36,064 bases of DNA from Deltaproteobacteria bacterium (GCA_024276465.1 JAJRXD010000111.1:1-36064); one strand, 5' to 3'; positions 1 to 9,090 are shown, counted from the first letter of the stretch. The notes: generated by a model not told the origin, from the letters alone. Program-made: numbers and translations.

Positions 1-46
1 TCTGTGTTACCTGTGGGGGTATAGCCAGCAGGTACTTTAATATATA

Positions 47-110
47 ACGTAGGTGAACAGGGGCATATCAAAATCAAAGAAAAAGCAGTTATGCACCTGT
101 TCACCTACGT
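47..110. repeat. Imperfect inverted repeat, 20-bp arms
   Basis: The arm at 47-66 (ACGTAGGTGAACAGGGGCAT) and the arm at 91-110 are reverse complements with one mismatch, separated by 24 bases. No gene lies within it. A transcript would fold into a long hairpin. It resembles the palindromic units scattered through deltaproteobacterial intergenic DNA, but no transposase is beside it. Confidence 0.7.
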
Positions 111-160
111 CCCCATTTATATCCCAGGAGAACTATAGGATGTCCCCATTTATATCCCAG
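109..160. repeat. 19-bp direct repeat pair
   Basis: GTCCCCATTTATATCCCAG occurs at 109-127 and again, identically, at 142-160. The first copy abuts the right arm of the inverted repeat at 47-110, so the two structures form one compound repeat cluster upstream of the 3' end of the Fic gene. Function unknown; it may be a remnant of a mobile palindromic element. Confidence 0.7.
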
Positions 161-281
161 CCATTGATTATGACGTGACCGCTCAAGCGACAAAACGCTT
201 TTTCGCAACGGTACAAAATAAATAATAATGGTCGCTTACCGTGGGTGTCTCTGATCAGCAGGAGTCGCATGCGTTTACTCG

Positions 282-1814
282 TCAATCATCTTTCAAGGCT
301 GTGCTTCCGTAAGCGTCCAGAACAGCCTTTTCCATGCGGGCAATTTCCTCATCCAACAAAAACTTGAAGTGGCTCGCGCGTTTCCGCGCTGAGGGACGAG
401 CGTTGTTTTGGAGGCAGAAACGGATAAATAGATCAATCTGCAGGTCGGGCATGTCTACGATCTCCTGTATGGCTTTCCTGGTCTTATCGTAGTTGGCCAG
501 GAATACCAATTCGCTGGCGAGCTCTGTATCGATGGTCTGATCAATAAATCGAAAAAGCGCCTCTGCCTGGGGCGTCATATCAATATAGCGGTACCATATG
601 GACGTATCATTTTGAACTGTCATACGGCCGTCTTCATCGAGCGTGTATTCCACCAAGGGCATGAGCCGCCGTGAGAACGCTTCCAGAGAGGCGTCATAGT
701 CAGCTGGATTTTTAAGCATGGCCGCTGAGATGGGAAACATGACACCCTCGGGTGTGAAACCCCGTCGTGCGAGAATATTGTGGATCAGGAAGCGGTGGAT
801 TCGACCATTGCCATCCTCGAACGGGTGCAGAAAAACGAATCCATATGCAATAACGACGGCGTGAATTACCGCGGACACGTTGCTTGCGTCCATACGCTTA
901 TGGGCAGCTACCAGACCCTCCATCAGGTCGGCCAAATCCTCAGGCTTCGGGCATGCGAAGTGTATTCTTTCCTTCTGCCAGGCAATGATCTCTCCGACAT
1001 AATTCTGGCTCATCCGATAGTCGGAATCGCGAAACCGTGGATCAACTATGCGGTTCTGAAGCTCGATCAGCTGCATTTTTTCGCAGAAATCTTCTTGCTC
1101 AGCCAGTTGGAGCAGCGCCACGAAGCGCTCGGTTCGGGTCGAGGTGGGGTTGATATGTTCGATCTCGAAGGATGATTTTGTCTCCTTGGTATACAAGTAG
1201 CCGAGCGCCCTCCTCAGCAATTCCAGAGAATAGGCAGATACGACTTGACGGCATCGCCTGGGAAGATCGGCTGTTTCGAAGTCGTGAAGGGTATCGGTGC
1301 AGCGAACCGTTGGGCAAAATCGTCGATCACCCGGCAAGTTATCATTAATTCGCTGACGACGAGCCTGGCGGGCCGGGGTGACCGTGTAGTATTCATCCGG
1401 CTCGAGCAGATCAATATAATTACCCCGCTTAACGTCATCCAGCGGAAGCGTTTTGCCGGTCAGAAACTCGTACAGATACCACAGCCGCCTGGCGTATTTG
1501 CCGGTTGGTTTGGATCGGACATATTCGAGAAAATCTTCCTCTTCAACTTCCTGAAACAGGCTGGCGAGTATCGCGAGATTCGTACCGTCATACTTGAGCG
1601 CAAATTCAAGATGATTGCCCAGTGTATGCCCCGGCCAGTACTTGGGCGGATAGACCTCCTCTACTATGCCTCCGCGCGAGTCGATTCGGTGGATTCCGCT
1701 GGTAGTAACCAGGGATCTGTGCCAATTCGGAATAACATCGAGGTCGTATCGCTCGATAAGTTCCGCATACCCTGCGAGTCTGTAATTTGATCTATCCTGA
1801 TCATTTTCAGCCAT
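282..1814 (-). CDS. Fic domain protein (putative AMP transferase)
   Basis: Fic proteins transfer AMP or another nucleotide moiety to target proteins. The signature HPFEDGNGRIHR lies at about residues 330-341 of this 510-residue reading and contains the catalytic His and the phosphate-binding loop. About 110 residues earlier, SSFEIEH matches the spacing of the inhibitory-helix motif S-x-x-x-E-(G/N) of autoinhibited Fic proteins, although the last residue is His. The ATG at 1814 was chosen because GGGGGAAG lies just upstream; the frame stays open to an ATG at 1868 that lacks a ribosome binding site. The C-terminal 150 residues look helical and are unassigned. No antitoxin-like partner is adjacent, so a solitary self-inhibited enzyme fits better than a FicTA toxin pair. 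The substrate cannot be inferred. Confidence 0.9.
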   Translation of the reverse strand: MAENDQDRSNYRLAGYAELIERYDLDVIPNWHRSLVTTSGIHRIDSRGGIVEEVYPPKYWPGHTLGNHLEFALKYDGTNLAILASLFQEVEEEDFLEYVRSKPTGKYARRLWYLYEFLTGKTLPLDDVKRGNYIDLLEPDEYYTVTPARQARRQRINDNLPGDRRFCPTVRCTDTLHDFETADLPRRCRQVVSAYSLELLRRALGYLYTKETKSSFEIEHINPTSTRTERFVALLQLAEQEDFCEKMQLIELQNRIVDPRFRDSDYRMSQNYVGEIIAWQKERIHFACPKPEDLADLMEGLVAAHKRMDASNVSAVIHAVVIAYGFVFLHPFEDGNGRIHRFLIHNILARRGFTPEGVMFPISAAMLKNPADYDASLEAFSRRLMPLVEYTLDEDGRMTVQNDTSIWYRYIDMTPQAEALFRFIDQTIDTELASELVFLANYDKTRKAIQEIVDMPDLQIDLFIRFCLQNNARPSARKRASHFKFLLDEEIARMEKAVLDAYGSTALKDD

Positions 1815-1869
1815 GGCTTCCCCCGGAAAAATGCTTACAACACAAAAATTATCGTTATATTTAAGCATA

Positions 1870-2560
1870 AGTCAAGAAAAATAATTACAAGACGCGGTTT
1901 TTTGCTACCTCGACTCAACAAGAAAAATAGTTACAGTGCCAGTAAATCTGTTATAAATAATGGTTATGCGGGAAATTTCGTTACACATATCTTGTTTCGG
2001 GTCTGACAAACAACTACCACGCTCATACTTTACGCTCCCGCCCAACCAACACTTCTCCTCTGCCTCCGGTAGATAACCCCAGGACGAGAAGACGCGGGGA
2101 CTGATGGTAGAGACAAAACGAGCACACAACTTCAGATGAAGCTGCCACTACCGCTGATGGCAACGCCCCCGGTGTCAGGATATCCACTTTTTCAGAGGCT
2201 GCTATTCTTTGCCGCTGCCAATTCCAATCAGAAAGGGGACGCCCTTTAAATAAGTAAATAACTCAATCTGCCAAATGATAGTTGTTTTGCCCGGCAATCT
2301 TTTCACCCCTTTTAACACGTGTCGAGAAAAAAATAAGCAAGGGCTGCTATTTTCAGGTTAAATTGTTTAACTTTTATCCTGTTGTCTGTTATTTTATGAT
2401 ATAGCCTTAAGCATTGATCTAACAAAGGCGCTTATTTCAGGAATCTTACCAAAAACCATGGGTAAAAATTGAGAACAGGCAACAGGGAAAGTTTTTTATA
2501 AAAACCGGACAACATTCAACCACAGATATATTCTGCAAATATAAAAAAGGGTATATACAA
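1870..2560. other. Gene-free stretch between Fic gene and small protein
   Basis: About 690 bases with no convincing coding sequence on either strand. Short open frames here lack ribosome binding sites and domain signatures. The DNA becomes AT-rich towards 2300-2560 and probably holds the promoter of the plus-strand gene at 2561. I recognise no RNA gene or repeat. Confidence 0.5.
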
Positions 2561-3103
2561 ATGAATGAAAAAGCACTAATAGAAAAACTTCTTAAAATTG
2601 AGGCTGTATTTGCAGGTGCTGCATCCGAGGGTGAACGGATTTCTGCGGAGAGGGCCAAACAACGCATTCTTTTAAGACTTAAAGAACTGCTCGCAAATGA
2701 TGCTATAAATGAATATAAATTTACTTTTCCGGACATGTGGGCCAGGAAGGTCTTTATAACTCTGCTTCGTCGATATGATCTCAAGCCGTACCGATATCCC
2801 GGACAGAAACATACAACAGTAATGCTAAAAGTGCCAAAAACATTTATTGATGAAACCCTCTGGCCTGAGTTTCAAAAAATCCATTCAGAACTCCATACAT
2901 ATCTGCAGGAAGTGACTGACAGAATTACCAGAAAAGTACTTCACACAGACACATCAGACGCAGCAGTTGTAGATGTGACCTTAAACCCAGACATGGTCAA
3001 CAGTAACATAATCAATACAAATCAAAAATCAGCTTCCTCTTCCGGACAGGGTGCACACAGAAATAAAAAGAAAAAGAGAAACAAGAAAAAACGCAGGCAC
3101 TGA
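2561..3103 (+). CDS. Conserved hypothetical protein with basic tail
   Basis: A 180-residue protein with three visible parts. Residues 1-48 are a charged helical segment of the type 'EKLLKIEAVFAGAASEGER', reminiscent of the N-terminal helix of DUF2786-like proteins. Residues 50-125 carry a basic, aromatic core (LLRRYDLKPYRYPGQKHTTV). The last 15 residues are almost all Lys and Arg, which suggests nucleic-acid or ribosome contact. AAGGG lies nine bases before the ATG. It converges on the GHKL ATPase gene with a 72-base gap, so the two are not co-transcribed. I recall similar proteins of about this size in other environmental bacteria but cannot name a function. Confidence 0.7.
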   Translation: MNEKALIEKLLKIEAVFAGAASEGERISAERAKQRILLRLKELLANDAINEYKFTFPDMWARKVFITLLRRYDLKPYRYPGQKHTTVMLKVPKTFIDETLWPEFQKIHSELHTYLQEVTDRITRKVLHTDTSDAAVVDVTLNPDMVNSNIINTNQKSASSSGQGAHRNKKKKRNKKKRRH

Positions 3104-3175
3104 ATTTGACGGCTTTGGAAGCAATTTATCATTCCCGGAAGTTCGGTGGTCGAGTCTTTTTCCCTGAATAAAATT

Positions 3176-4990
3176 TTACAGATTTTCTTCCATATAAAGC
3201 GTAAGTTCAATCATCCTTTCAAGCAGTCCGTCCGGGGGAATTCCCTTAAAATTCCTGAACACCAGTTCCTTTGCAAAGAGACGTGAAATATAACGAAGTT
3301 TTAATGATCTGTTCTTTGATGAAAAAACAAAATCTCTGTGCCCGTTATTAACAACTATCACATTCTGTTCCTCATCATAATATGACCGCCACAGCTCACC
3401 AGGGGCTTTTTTGTAGGTATAACCGGGAAGGCCATGATTTAAATCAGACCCCTTCTTTATTTCAGGAAGAAGAGACTCTGTTACGGTAATAAGTGCATCA
3501 CCTGTACAGATTATATCAGCCTGTGATACTGTTACCTTTATTTTTACCAGACCAGGCTCTGCCGGTGCTGTAAACTTCACAATTTCACTTTCTGTAGGTT
3601 CCAGGATGCCGCTTCCTTCCATAATTTCCCACTCAAATTTCAGATTCTCGTCTACCTGTTTTTTATTTCGGTCACGGGCAACCGCATGAAAATTTCTTGT
3701 CTTTCCAATCGGCAACACACACGAACGGGGAGAGATTCTGACACTGAACAACGGCCCGGGAAATTCAAAAAACCTCTTCTGTCTTGATGGCCCTGCAACA
3801 CCGGAACCTGCAACAACAGGTTCATTACTGTCTTCAGCAGACAAAGAAGAACTGGAACCCACAGCACCAGGTTGCCTGTAAAACTGTCGATGGATATCAA
3901 ACCAGTCATATTCTTCAACCGGCAGAGCCATAAGGGCCTCTTTCAGGGCTTTCTGTACAGAACGCAGGATTCTGGCACTTGCACGTTCTTCCTCAGCACG
4001 GCGCTGTTCTTCTATGATCTGCTTCAGTTGCTGTTCAGTCGGTGATAATGCATTGATTAAAACCTGAAGTGATTCATCATGAATAACCCCGGAACGTGTT
4101 CCAGGGGTGAGATTTAAAAACGAGGCATCAATAATTCCCTGCAGATATGGTGAAGTCCATGGTTCATGATTAAAAATTTCAATTTCAGTAATATCTTCCA
4201 GTACCCGAGTACCAGCGCGGTACAGGCTGATTCTCTCATGGCTTTCAGTGTCACCGAGATAAATTTCAGAATAAATCTCACCCTCAGGTGATTCGATCTG
4301 ACCTATACCATGGAGCAGCCTTCCTGAAAATTTCCGGGGTTCAACAACAAATTCCTTCCGGGCACGCCGGTCTGTTACTTTTATTGTTACTCCGGAAGAT
4401 CGTATTCTGTCTCTAAGCTCTGATGCCAGATACCATTGTATTTTTTCTCCGCTGATTTGCCGAACAGCCGGAAGCAGCGGCTTTACAATCAGTTCAACAC
4501 CCTGAACCGGCAGCAGTGATCTTTTTTCTCTAACCACATACCCTGGATCACCTTTGTTCATTACCATTTGATAATTTCTGCCATCTCTGCCGGCAGATGT
4601 AATAAAAAGCCCATCGCCTACTGTCCAGAAACTGAGAAGTCCGATCCCGAATTCCCCCTGTATTCCATGGACACCCCTGGCCTTCATCTCACGTTTAATG
4701 GAGTCACATATATGGGTAGCAACATATTTAAAATCAGGTCTTTCATCTCCATCAAGGGGAATTCCATCCCCATCATCAATAATTCTTATAAAATATTCTC
4801 CCTTTTCACATCCCCTGATAATTGTTATGTTGCTCGCATTTGCATCAATACTGTTTTCAACAAATTCAGCAATTGCCTTGAGTGGATTGCTCTGAGACAG
4901 AGCAATTATTGTAATGGCATTCCAGTTGTCGCCAATTTTCAGTTTTCCTTTACGGAACGATTTTTTTGATACTGTTTTTCCTGTTGCCAT
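3176..4990 (-). CDS. GHKL (Hsp90/MutL-type) ATPase with Ig-like C-terminal domain
   Basis: A 604-residue protein. The N-terminal 200 residues have the Bergerat ATP-binding fold: the N box with EFVENSIDA at 42-50, DGDGI at 73-77, and the lid GIQGEFGIGLLSF at about 109-121. The arrangement is like MutL, MORC and Hsp90 rather than a histidine kinase, since no phosphoacceptor domain is visible. A charged helical segment near 300-360 (EEQRRAEEERASAR) could be a coiled coil. Residues of about 410-505 look like an all-beta Ig-like or bacterial Ig domain, followed by a 100-residue tail. Such ATPases typically dimerise on ATP binding and act as clamps. No mutS, restriction, or defence partner is adjacent, so it stands alone. 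Role unknown; DNA or chromatin remodelling, or anti-phage action, are possibilities only. Confidence 0.85.
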   Translation of the reverse strand: MATGKTVSKKSFRKGKLKIGDNWNAITIIALSQSNPLKAIAEFVENSIDANASNITIIRGCEKGEYFIRIIDDGDGIPLDGDERPDFKYVATHICDSIKREMKARGVHGIQGEFGIGLLSFWTVGDGLFITSAGRDGRNYQMVMNKGDPGYVVREKRSLLPVQGVELIVKPLLPAVRQISGEKIQWYLASELRDRIRSSGVTIKVTDRRARKEFVVEPRKFSGRLLHGIGQIESPEGEIYSEIYLGDTESHERISLYRAGTRVLEDITEIEIFNHEPWTSPYLQGIIDASFLNLTPGTRSGVIHDESLQVLINALSPTEQQLKQIIEEQRRAEEERASARILRSVQKALKEALMALPVEEYDWFDIHRQFYRQPGAVGSSSSLSAEDSNEPVVAGSGVAGPSRQKRFFEFPGPLFSVRISPRSCVLPIGKTRNFHAVARDRNKKQVDENLKFEWEIMEGSGILEPTESEIVKFTAPAEPGLVKIKVTVSQADIICTGDALITVTESLLPEIKKGSDLNHGLPGYTYKKAPGELWRSYYDEEQNVIVVNNGHRDFVFSSKNRSLKLRYISRLFAKELVFRNFKGIPPDGLLERMIELTLYMEENL

Positions 4991-5041
4991 GATAAACTTT
5001 TATAACTTTTTACACAGCTTACTGTCAACAAATCAAAAAAT

Positions 5042-5456
5042 CAGATCGACCCTGCAATTGACACAACATATTTTCCAAATACTAAGGTACAGGTGCGGCT
5101 ACACTATTGGTCGTCTACTACCTATGTAATCAATACTATCAGCGCCTGGTACGTCTATTTTGAAAACAGCGACATGTCTTCGAACATAAGTGAAGCTCCC
5201 CGTATATCCCGAAAGGATTCGGGACGGGGCTTGCGCGGCACGTTCCGGTCAAGCTACAATTATGTTCGTGCTGTTCGCGCCGGACAGCGTGGATTATTTG
5301 GGTGATTCGGACTTTGATGGAATTTGTGATGGTGGGGACAACAGCATAACAGGACCGGATGTCCTGTTGTGTTGTAATGGAAAGAATAAAAAAAAAGCAG
5401 CCCCCGAAGCGAGCAGGAGCCCCTTTATGCTTGTGCCCAAACTATTTATCGATTAA
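5042..5456 (+). pseudogene. Remnant of a DUF1566 (Lcl C-terminal domain) gene
   Basis: The frame beginning near 5042 reads DPAIDTTYFPNT, then YWSSTTY, then AWYVYF and YVRAVRAGQ, which is the recognisable end of the Lcl C-terminal/DUF1566 domain of secreted or surface proteins. There is no start region, and the frame stops near 5303. The following segment continues in another frame as a calcium-loop-like string (DSDFDGICDGGDN), which often follows such domains. So the copy has lost its 5' part and has at least one frameshift. A palindrome is inserted in frame between the two conserved blocks (5193-5232). Confidence 0.7.
5193..5232. repeat. Palindromic element inside the DUF1566 remnant
   Basis: The left arm at 5193-5213 (AAGCTCCCCGTATATCCCGAA) pairs imperfectly with the right arm at 5218-5232 (TTCGGGACGGGGCTT). 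The CCCGAA/TTCGGG core is perfect and the outer CCCCG/CGGGG blocks also pair. The reading frame of the DUF1566 domain passes through it, adding roughly a dozen residues (around RISRKDSGRG) between two conserved blocks. This resembles in-frame palindromic elements known from Rickettsia coding genes. Confidence 0.6.
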
Positions 5457-5715
5457 CAAGTCAGTCATTGTTAAGGCTTTATCTGGGGTGGGGCTAAAAG
5501 CTGAGATCATTCAATCCTAAAGCGGTGTCTGTCAGGAGAACTTAACGCAGACTGAAGTCTGAGGCTGCCAACAACTGAACATATCAACTATAGGTATCCA
5601 CATTCTTTAGAATGCAAAAAGGAAATTGCTATACTATAAATTTAAGGTTTCAGCTGGCAGGTACTGCGTGAGGCTTTAGCCACACAGTTAAAGCACAGCT
5701 AAAATATTGCCCTGT

Positions 5716-6252
5716 TTATTTACTGACAAATTTACCATTAATCCATTCGCCCGTTTTTTTGCTTCCATCAGGCAGGGTTGCAGTGCCCTGGCCGTTTGGG
5801 ACACCATCTTTCCATTCGCCAACATACTTTCTGCCATCAGCAAAGGTCATAGTGCCCTGACCGTTTGGGGTACCGTCTTTATTATATCCGACATACTCTG
5901 CGCCATCAGCAAAGGTGAAAATACCCTGGCCGTTTTGCCTGCCGTCTTTCCACTCGCCAACATACTTTCTGCCATCAGGCCAGGTGAAAACACCCTGACC
6001 GTTTTGCCTGTCATTTTTCCATTCGCCCACATACTTTCCGCCATCAGGCCAGGTTGCAGTACCCTGACCGTTTGGGACACCGTCCTTCCATTCGCCAGCA
6101 TACTTTCTGCCATCAGCAAAAGTCAAAGTGCCCTGACCATTGACACAATCCCCCTTTATGCACCCGGACTGGTGCATTGTTGTACAGGACTGCGCATAAA
6201 GACACACTGCCGCAAGCAGTATGCCTGTTGATAGAAGACTATGTTTTTGCAT
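5716..6252 (-). CDS. MORN-repeat lipoprotein
   Basis: A 178-residue protein made of six tandem MORN units of exactly 23 residues, each of the form GQGTxTFxDGxKYxGEWKDGxxN, starting about residue 40. The MORN repeat is a beta-hairpin linked to membrane or protein contacts. The N-terminus is a signal peptide of about 20 residues ending in AQSC, a plausible though not canonical lipobox, so it is probably anchored in the envelope. The ATG at 6252 was chosen over an upstream in-frame TTG because GAGGT lies six bases before it. It lies 48 bases downstream of the multihaem cytochrome gene and could be read from the same transcript. The fourth unit is the most diverged (AEYVGYNKDG). Confidence 0.85.
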   Translation of the reverse strand: MQKHSLLSTGILLAAVCLYAQSCTTMHQSGCIKGDCVNGQGTLTFADGRKYAGEWKDGVPNGQGTATWPDGGKYVGEWKNDRQNGQGVFTWPDGRKYVGEWKDGRQNGQGIFTFADGAEYVGYNKDGTPNGQGTMTFADGRKYVGEWKDGVPNGQGTATLPDGSKKTGEWINGKFVSK

Positions 6253-6300
6253 GGCGTACCTCAAAAGATATGGTTAACAGTAACTCAGGTTTTCAAATAG

Positions 6301-8850
6301 TTATTCTTTTTCAGACGGTTTGTAATTATTTCTAATATCATCAATACTGTCCTGAAGAAGCTTTTTGATATATCCGGGATTGTGCATCCCACGGCTTCTG
6401 TCATTCACAAAGAGCTTATAGTTCGTATAGGCATTTTCCAGTATTCCATCAGGATCATCCAGAAAAGGAACTGTGCCACCCTTATGGCATCGTGCACACT
6501 TGCCGGGCTGATTGGCAGGCAGAAATTCGTGATTGCTCCCGCTGAGAAGACTAAACAATGTATCCATGAGGCCCTTTATTTCAGTCTGAAAGCCGTTGAG
6601 GTCAAAAGTCTCAAGCCCCTCATGACAATGCTGGCAGACTTTAATAATCAGGATATCGTCACTTGTTTCAGGGATATTGTCAGGCCCAAAGTCCCTCATC
6701 CTGAACGTATGACCTCCAATCTTTCTTATGCCATTGTAATCCAGTGCATCATCTGATCTTGACATGTGACACAACACACATTTTTTTTCAGTGTGGTGCG
6801 GATTGCCGTCAGCAAGAAAAAAAGAGTAGTCCTCACCGGGATAGTGGTAGCCATTTTCAAATTCTCCGCTTAACCCCTCAATTATTGTATTCTGCCATTT
6901 TTCATTGTGGCAGGTTTCACAGGTTGTTCCGGCACTTCCAGTGCGCAGGCCCTGTGGGTTTTCTGCAGAATGAGGGTCATGGCAAACAGAACATGATACG
7001 TTCGGGGTATCCATGGCAATTGCAGGAAGTGTTTCAGAACCGTATTTAAATTCGGAAAAAGGTTCTCCTGATTTAACAGCCCCTACAAAACCAGGGGTAT
7101 AATGACACTTGTAGCATGTTGTCAGCCTTCCCTCTGTAGGCTCGTAATATCCGAAAGGAACCGGGTCTGAATGGTTGCTTTTCTGGAGCTCTGCAAACTG
7201 CTTATGACACTGTCCGCAGACACCGGGCCAGTAACTTACCGAAAGCCTTGGAGAACCTTTCCCTGCTATGTGCTCGCTGCCAGATCCATGGCAGTCCTGG
7301 CATCCTGCACCCCCATCGACCATGGCATGCCTGGTGTTTGAGTAAGATAAAGACAGGCTGGCATGGCATTCCGAACATGCTTCATCGTCAACGCGCTCAG
7401 CCACGGTTATCAGAACATCTTCAGGCTCACTTGATTTTCCGTCATCACCAGTTACAGTCAGGGTTGCAGTAAAGGAATCTCCTGGACTGGCATCCCCAGG
7501 GATGTCAAAGTTGACATTTCCTGGTGAGTCAGAAGGCTTTAAAATCGAACTTATATCATTGCCGCTGCTGTCAGTCAGTGACCAACTGTACTTAAAGACA
7601 GATGCGCTGAAATTTCCGTTCTTTGTGCCGTAGATATCAAAGCCTGGGGCATCAGGATTAAATTCTTCCGGGGACAACAGGTTTGCATCAACAGCAAATC
7701 CACGAAGATAAATGGTTGTTCCTGTTTTAACAGAATTTACACCCTGGCTTTTTGAATATACTATCTGTTTATTGTAATAAGGCAGCTCCGAAGGTCCGGG
7801 GATGACTGATGGAACTGCAACTGGCGCTACGTTGGCCGCTGTAAACTCTGCTGTGTTTGTACTTACCAGCCCCTGAGCATCAACAGTAATGGACCGGACT
7901 GTATAGTCACCCATAGCTGGTAAAATAAAGGTGTAGTTTTGTCCCGGTGGAGTGCCCATATAATACTCTTTCCCAACAGGCTCCGCGCCTTCAGGCTGAA
8001 CCTCTTTAATCCAGTAAAATTCAACAGCATCTGTGTTCTGTTTTGTATCTATGACCACCCTGATCCCGTTAAGTGTCGGCAGTTCCAGAGGGACTCCGCT
8101 GAGATCATTTATTTCAAGAGGAGGCGGAGTGTTACTTCGTCCCGGCACCCATTCAACATTCAAATTCTGTGTAATTTCCTGTCCTGATTCAACATCCAGT
8201 ATCACCCTTTCACTTCTTTTATACCCTTCCGGCAGAGCAATCAAAATATAGGAATCCTCATCCACATAGTCAAAGGAGTATCTTCCCGCTGAATCAGTTC
8301 GAACCGACTGGCTTGTTAAAAAAAACTCCTCGCCAAAGTAATTTGTATCAGTTTTGCCAAGAATAACCACTGCATTGCGCACAGGAAGGCGCAGCCAGTC
8401 AAACAGTATTTTTGCTTCTACTGTTCCGGTAACAGTTGCCTTTTTATTTAAAGGCACAGTGGTCAGGGTCTCCTCATCCGGATTTACAGTAACAAAACCA
8501 GCACTTTGTTTAATGTAACCATCAGCTTCCACATCAACCTGATAGTTTCTATAGGGTGTAATATCATCCAGCACAGCCTCACCGCTGGAACTGGTTGTTC
8601 CGGTAAGTTTTCCAGTGGCAATGAATATGCTGGCATTGCTGATCGGGTCATTGCTGTAAAAATCCTTGACAATAACCCTGATACTTCCTAACGAATGATC
8701 AGAAAAAGCACTGTTTAAAGGAAACAAAATCAGAATACATGCTGTCACACAGAGGATATATCTTATGTGCCTGCGACCTGTATTTATGTTCTGGATCTTA
8801 AGATGGTTAATTACTGTCTTTGAATGTTTTTTAATGTGTTTGCAGAACAT
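6301..8850 (-). CDS. Exported nine-haem cytochrome c with adhesin-like domains
   Basis: An 849-residue protein. A signal peptide (hydrophobic core near residues 30-50) is followed by two carboxypeptidase-regulatory-like beta domains (about 55-125 and 140-230) and Ig/PKD-like segments up to about 485. The C-terminal 350 residues carry nine CXXCH haem sites, beginning with CSECH near 492 and ending with CARCH near 785. Many extra His residues could serve as distal ligands. The ATG at 8850 was preferred to one at 8925 because AAAGGGA precedes it. Such chimeras are typical of extracytoplasmic electron transfer in sulfate and metal reducers; the beta domains suggest attachment at the cell surface or to other proteins. 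The electron partner is not in the window. Confidence 0.9.
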   Translation of the reverse strand: MFCKHIKKHSKTVINHLKIQNINTGRRHIRYILCVTACILILFPLNSAFSDHSLGSIRVIVKDFYSNDPISNASIFIATGKLTGTTSSSGEAVLDDITPYRNYQVDVEADGYIKQSAGFVTVNPDEETLTTVPLNKKATVTGTVEAKILFDWLRLPVRNAVVILGKTDTNYFGEEFFLTSQSVRTDSAGRYSFDYVDEDSYILIALPEGYKRSERVILDVESGQEITQNLNVEWVPGRSNTPPPLEINDLSGVPLELPTLNGIRVVIDTKQNTDAVEFYWIKEVQPEGAEPVGKEYYMGTPPGQNYTFILPAMGDYTVRSITVDAQGLVSTNTAEFTAANVAPVAVPSVIPGPSELPYYNKQIVYSKSQGVNSVKTGTTIYLRGFAVDANLLSPEEFNPDAPGFDIYGTKNGNFSASVFKYSWSLTDSSGNDISSILKPSDSPGNVNFDIPGDASPGDSFTATLTVTGDDGKSSEPEDVLITVAERVDDEACSECHASLSLSYSNTRHAMVDGGAGCQDCHGSGSEHIAGKGSPRLSVSYWPGVCGQCHKQFAELQKSNHSDPVPFGYYEPTEGRLTTCYKCHYTPGFVGAVKSGEPFSEFKYGSETLPAIAMDTPNVSCSVCHDPHSAENPQGLRTGSAGTTCETCHNEKWQNTIIEGLSGEFENGYHYPGEDYSFFLADGNPHHTEKKCVLCHMSRSDDALDYNGIRKIGGHTFRMRDFGPDNIPETSDDILIIKVCQHCHEGLETFDLNGFQTEIKGLMDTLFSLLSGSNHEFLPANQPGKCARCHKGGTVPFLDDPDGILENAYTNYKLFVNDRSRGMHNPGYIKKLLQDSIDDIRNNYKPSEKE

Positions 8851-8957
8851 CCGTTTTTTCCCTTTCTTCTTTACTCTTTTTAAATTATTTCCGGTTTTAA
8901 CTTTGATGGTCCAGTAAAAAGTCATTGATTAGAAAACAACATCAACTATTGGAGGGC

Positions 8958-8988
8958 AAAAAAAAAGCCCGTGGTTAAAACACAGGCT
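8958..8988 (-). terminator. Intrinsic terminator upstream of the cytochrome gene
   Basis: On the minus strand the RNA reads an 8-base stem AGCCUGUG/CACGGGCU (one U-G pair) with a seven-base loop, followed by a run of nine U. It lies about 110 bases before the cytochrome start, on the same strand and with no gene upstream of it. It therefore either ends a small RNA or acts as an attenuator in the cytochrome leader. Confidence 0.7.
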
Positions 8989-9090
8989 CTTTATTTTCCA
9001 CAGCCTTTGAGGCTGGTGTATTAGCGTCATACTTGTGCCGCCATTTCTGTCTCACATCTGTCCCGTGTCCCGTGCCATTACCTTAGTATC
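8958..9090 (-). promoter_or_regulatory. Possible structured leader or small RNA
   Basis: Reading down the minus strand from about 9090, the sequence contains a repeated GGGACACGGGAC-like stretch (9061-9075), then a perfect five-base-pair hairpin CAGCC-UCAAA-GGCUG (9001-9015), then the terminator at 8958-8988. The order of structure, terminator and downstream gene is that of a riboswitch or attenuator. I cannot match it to a known class: the conserved cores of the cyclic di-GMP riboswitches are not seen. Confidence 0.3.

Noticed and set aside
780-1790. Two plus-strand open frames across the Fic gene
   Set aside because: They lack ribosome binding sites and family features, and lie opposite a well-conserved Fic protein.
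5190-5456. An 88-residue independent gene
   Set aside because: It is a frame fragment of the decayed DUF1566 gene and its calcium-loop-like tail.
5716-6252. Regular 69-base repeats that could be read as a CRISPR-like array
   Set aside because: The period is one 23-residue MORN unit and the whole region is one open frame with a signal peptide; there are no spacers.
8958-9090. Cyclic di-GMP (GEMM) riboswitch
   Set aside because: The conserved core sequences of the two known classes were not found; only the general leader layout fits.
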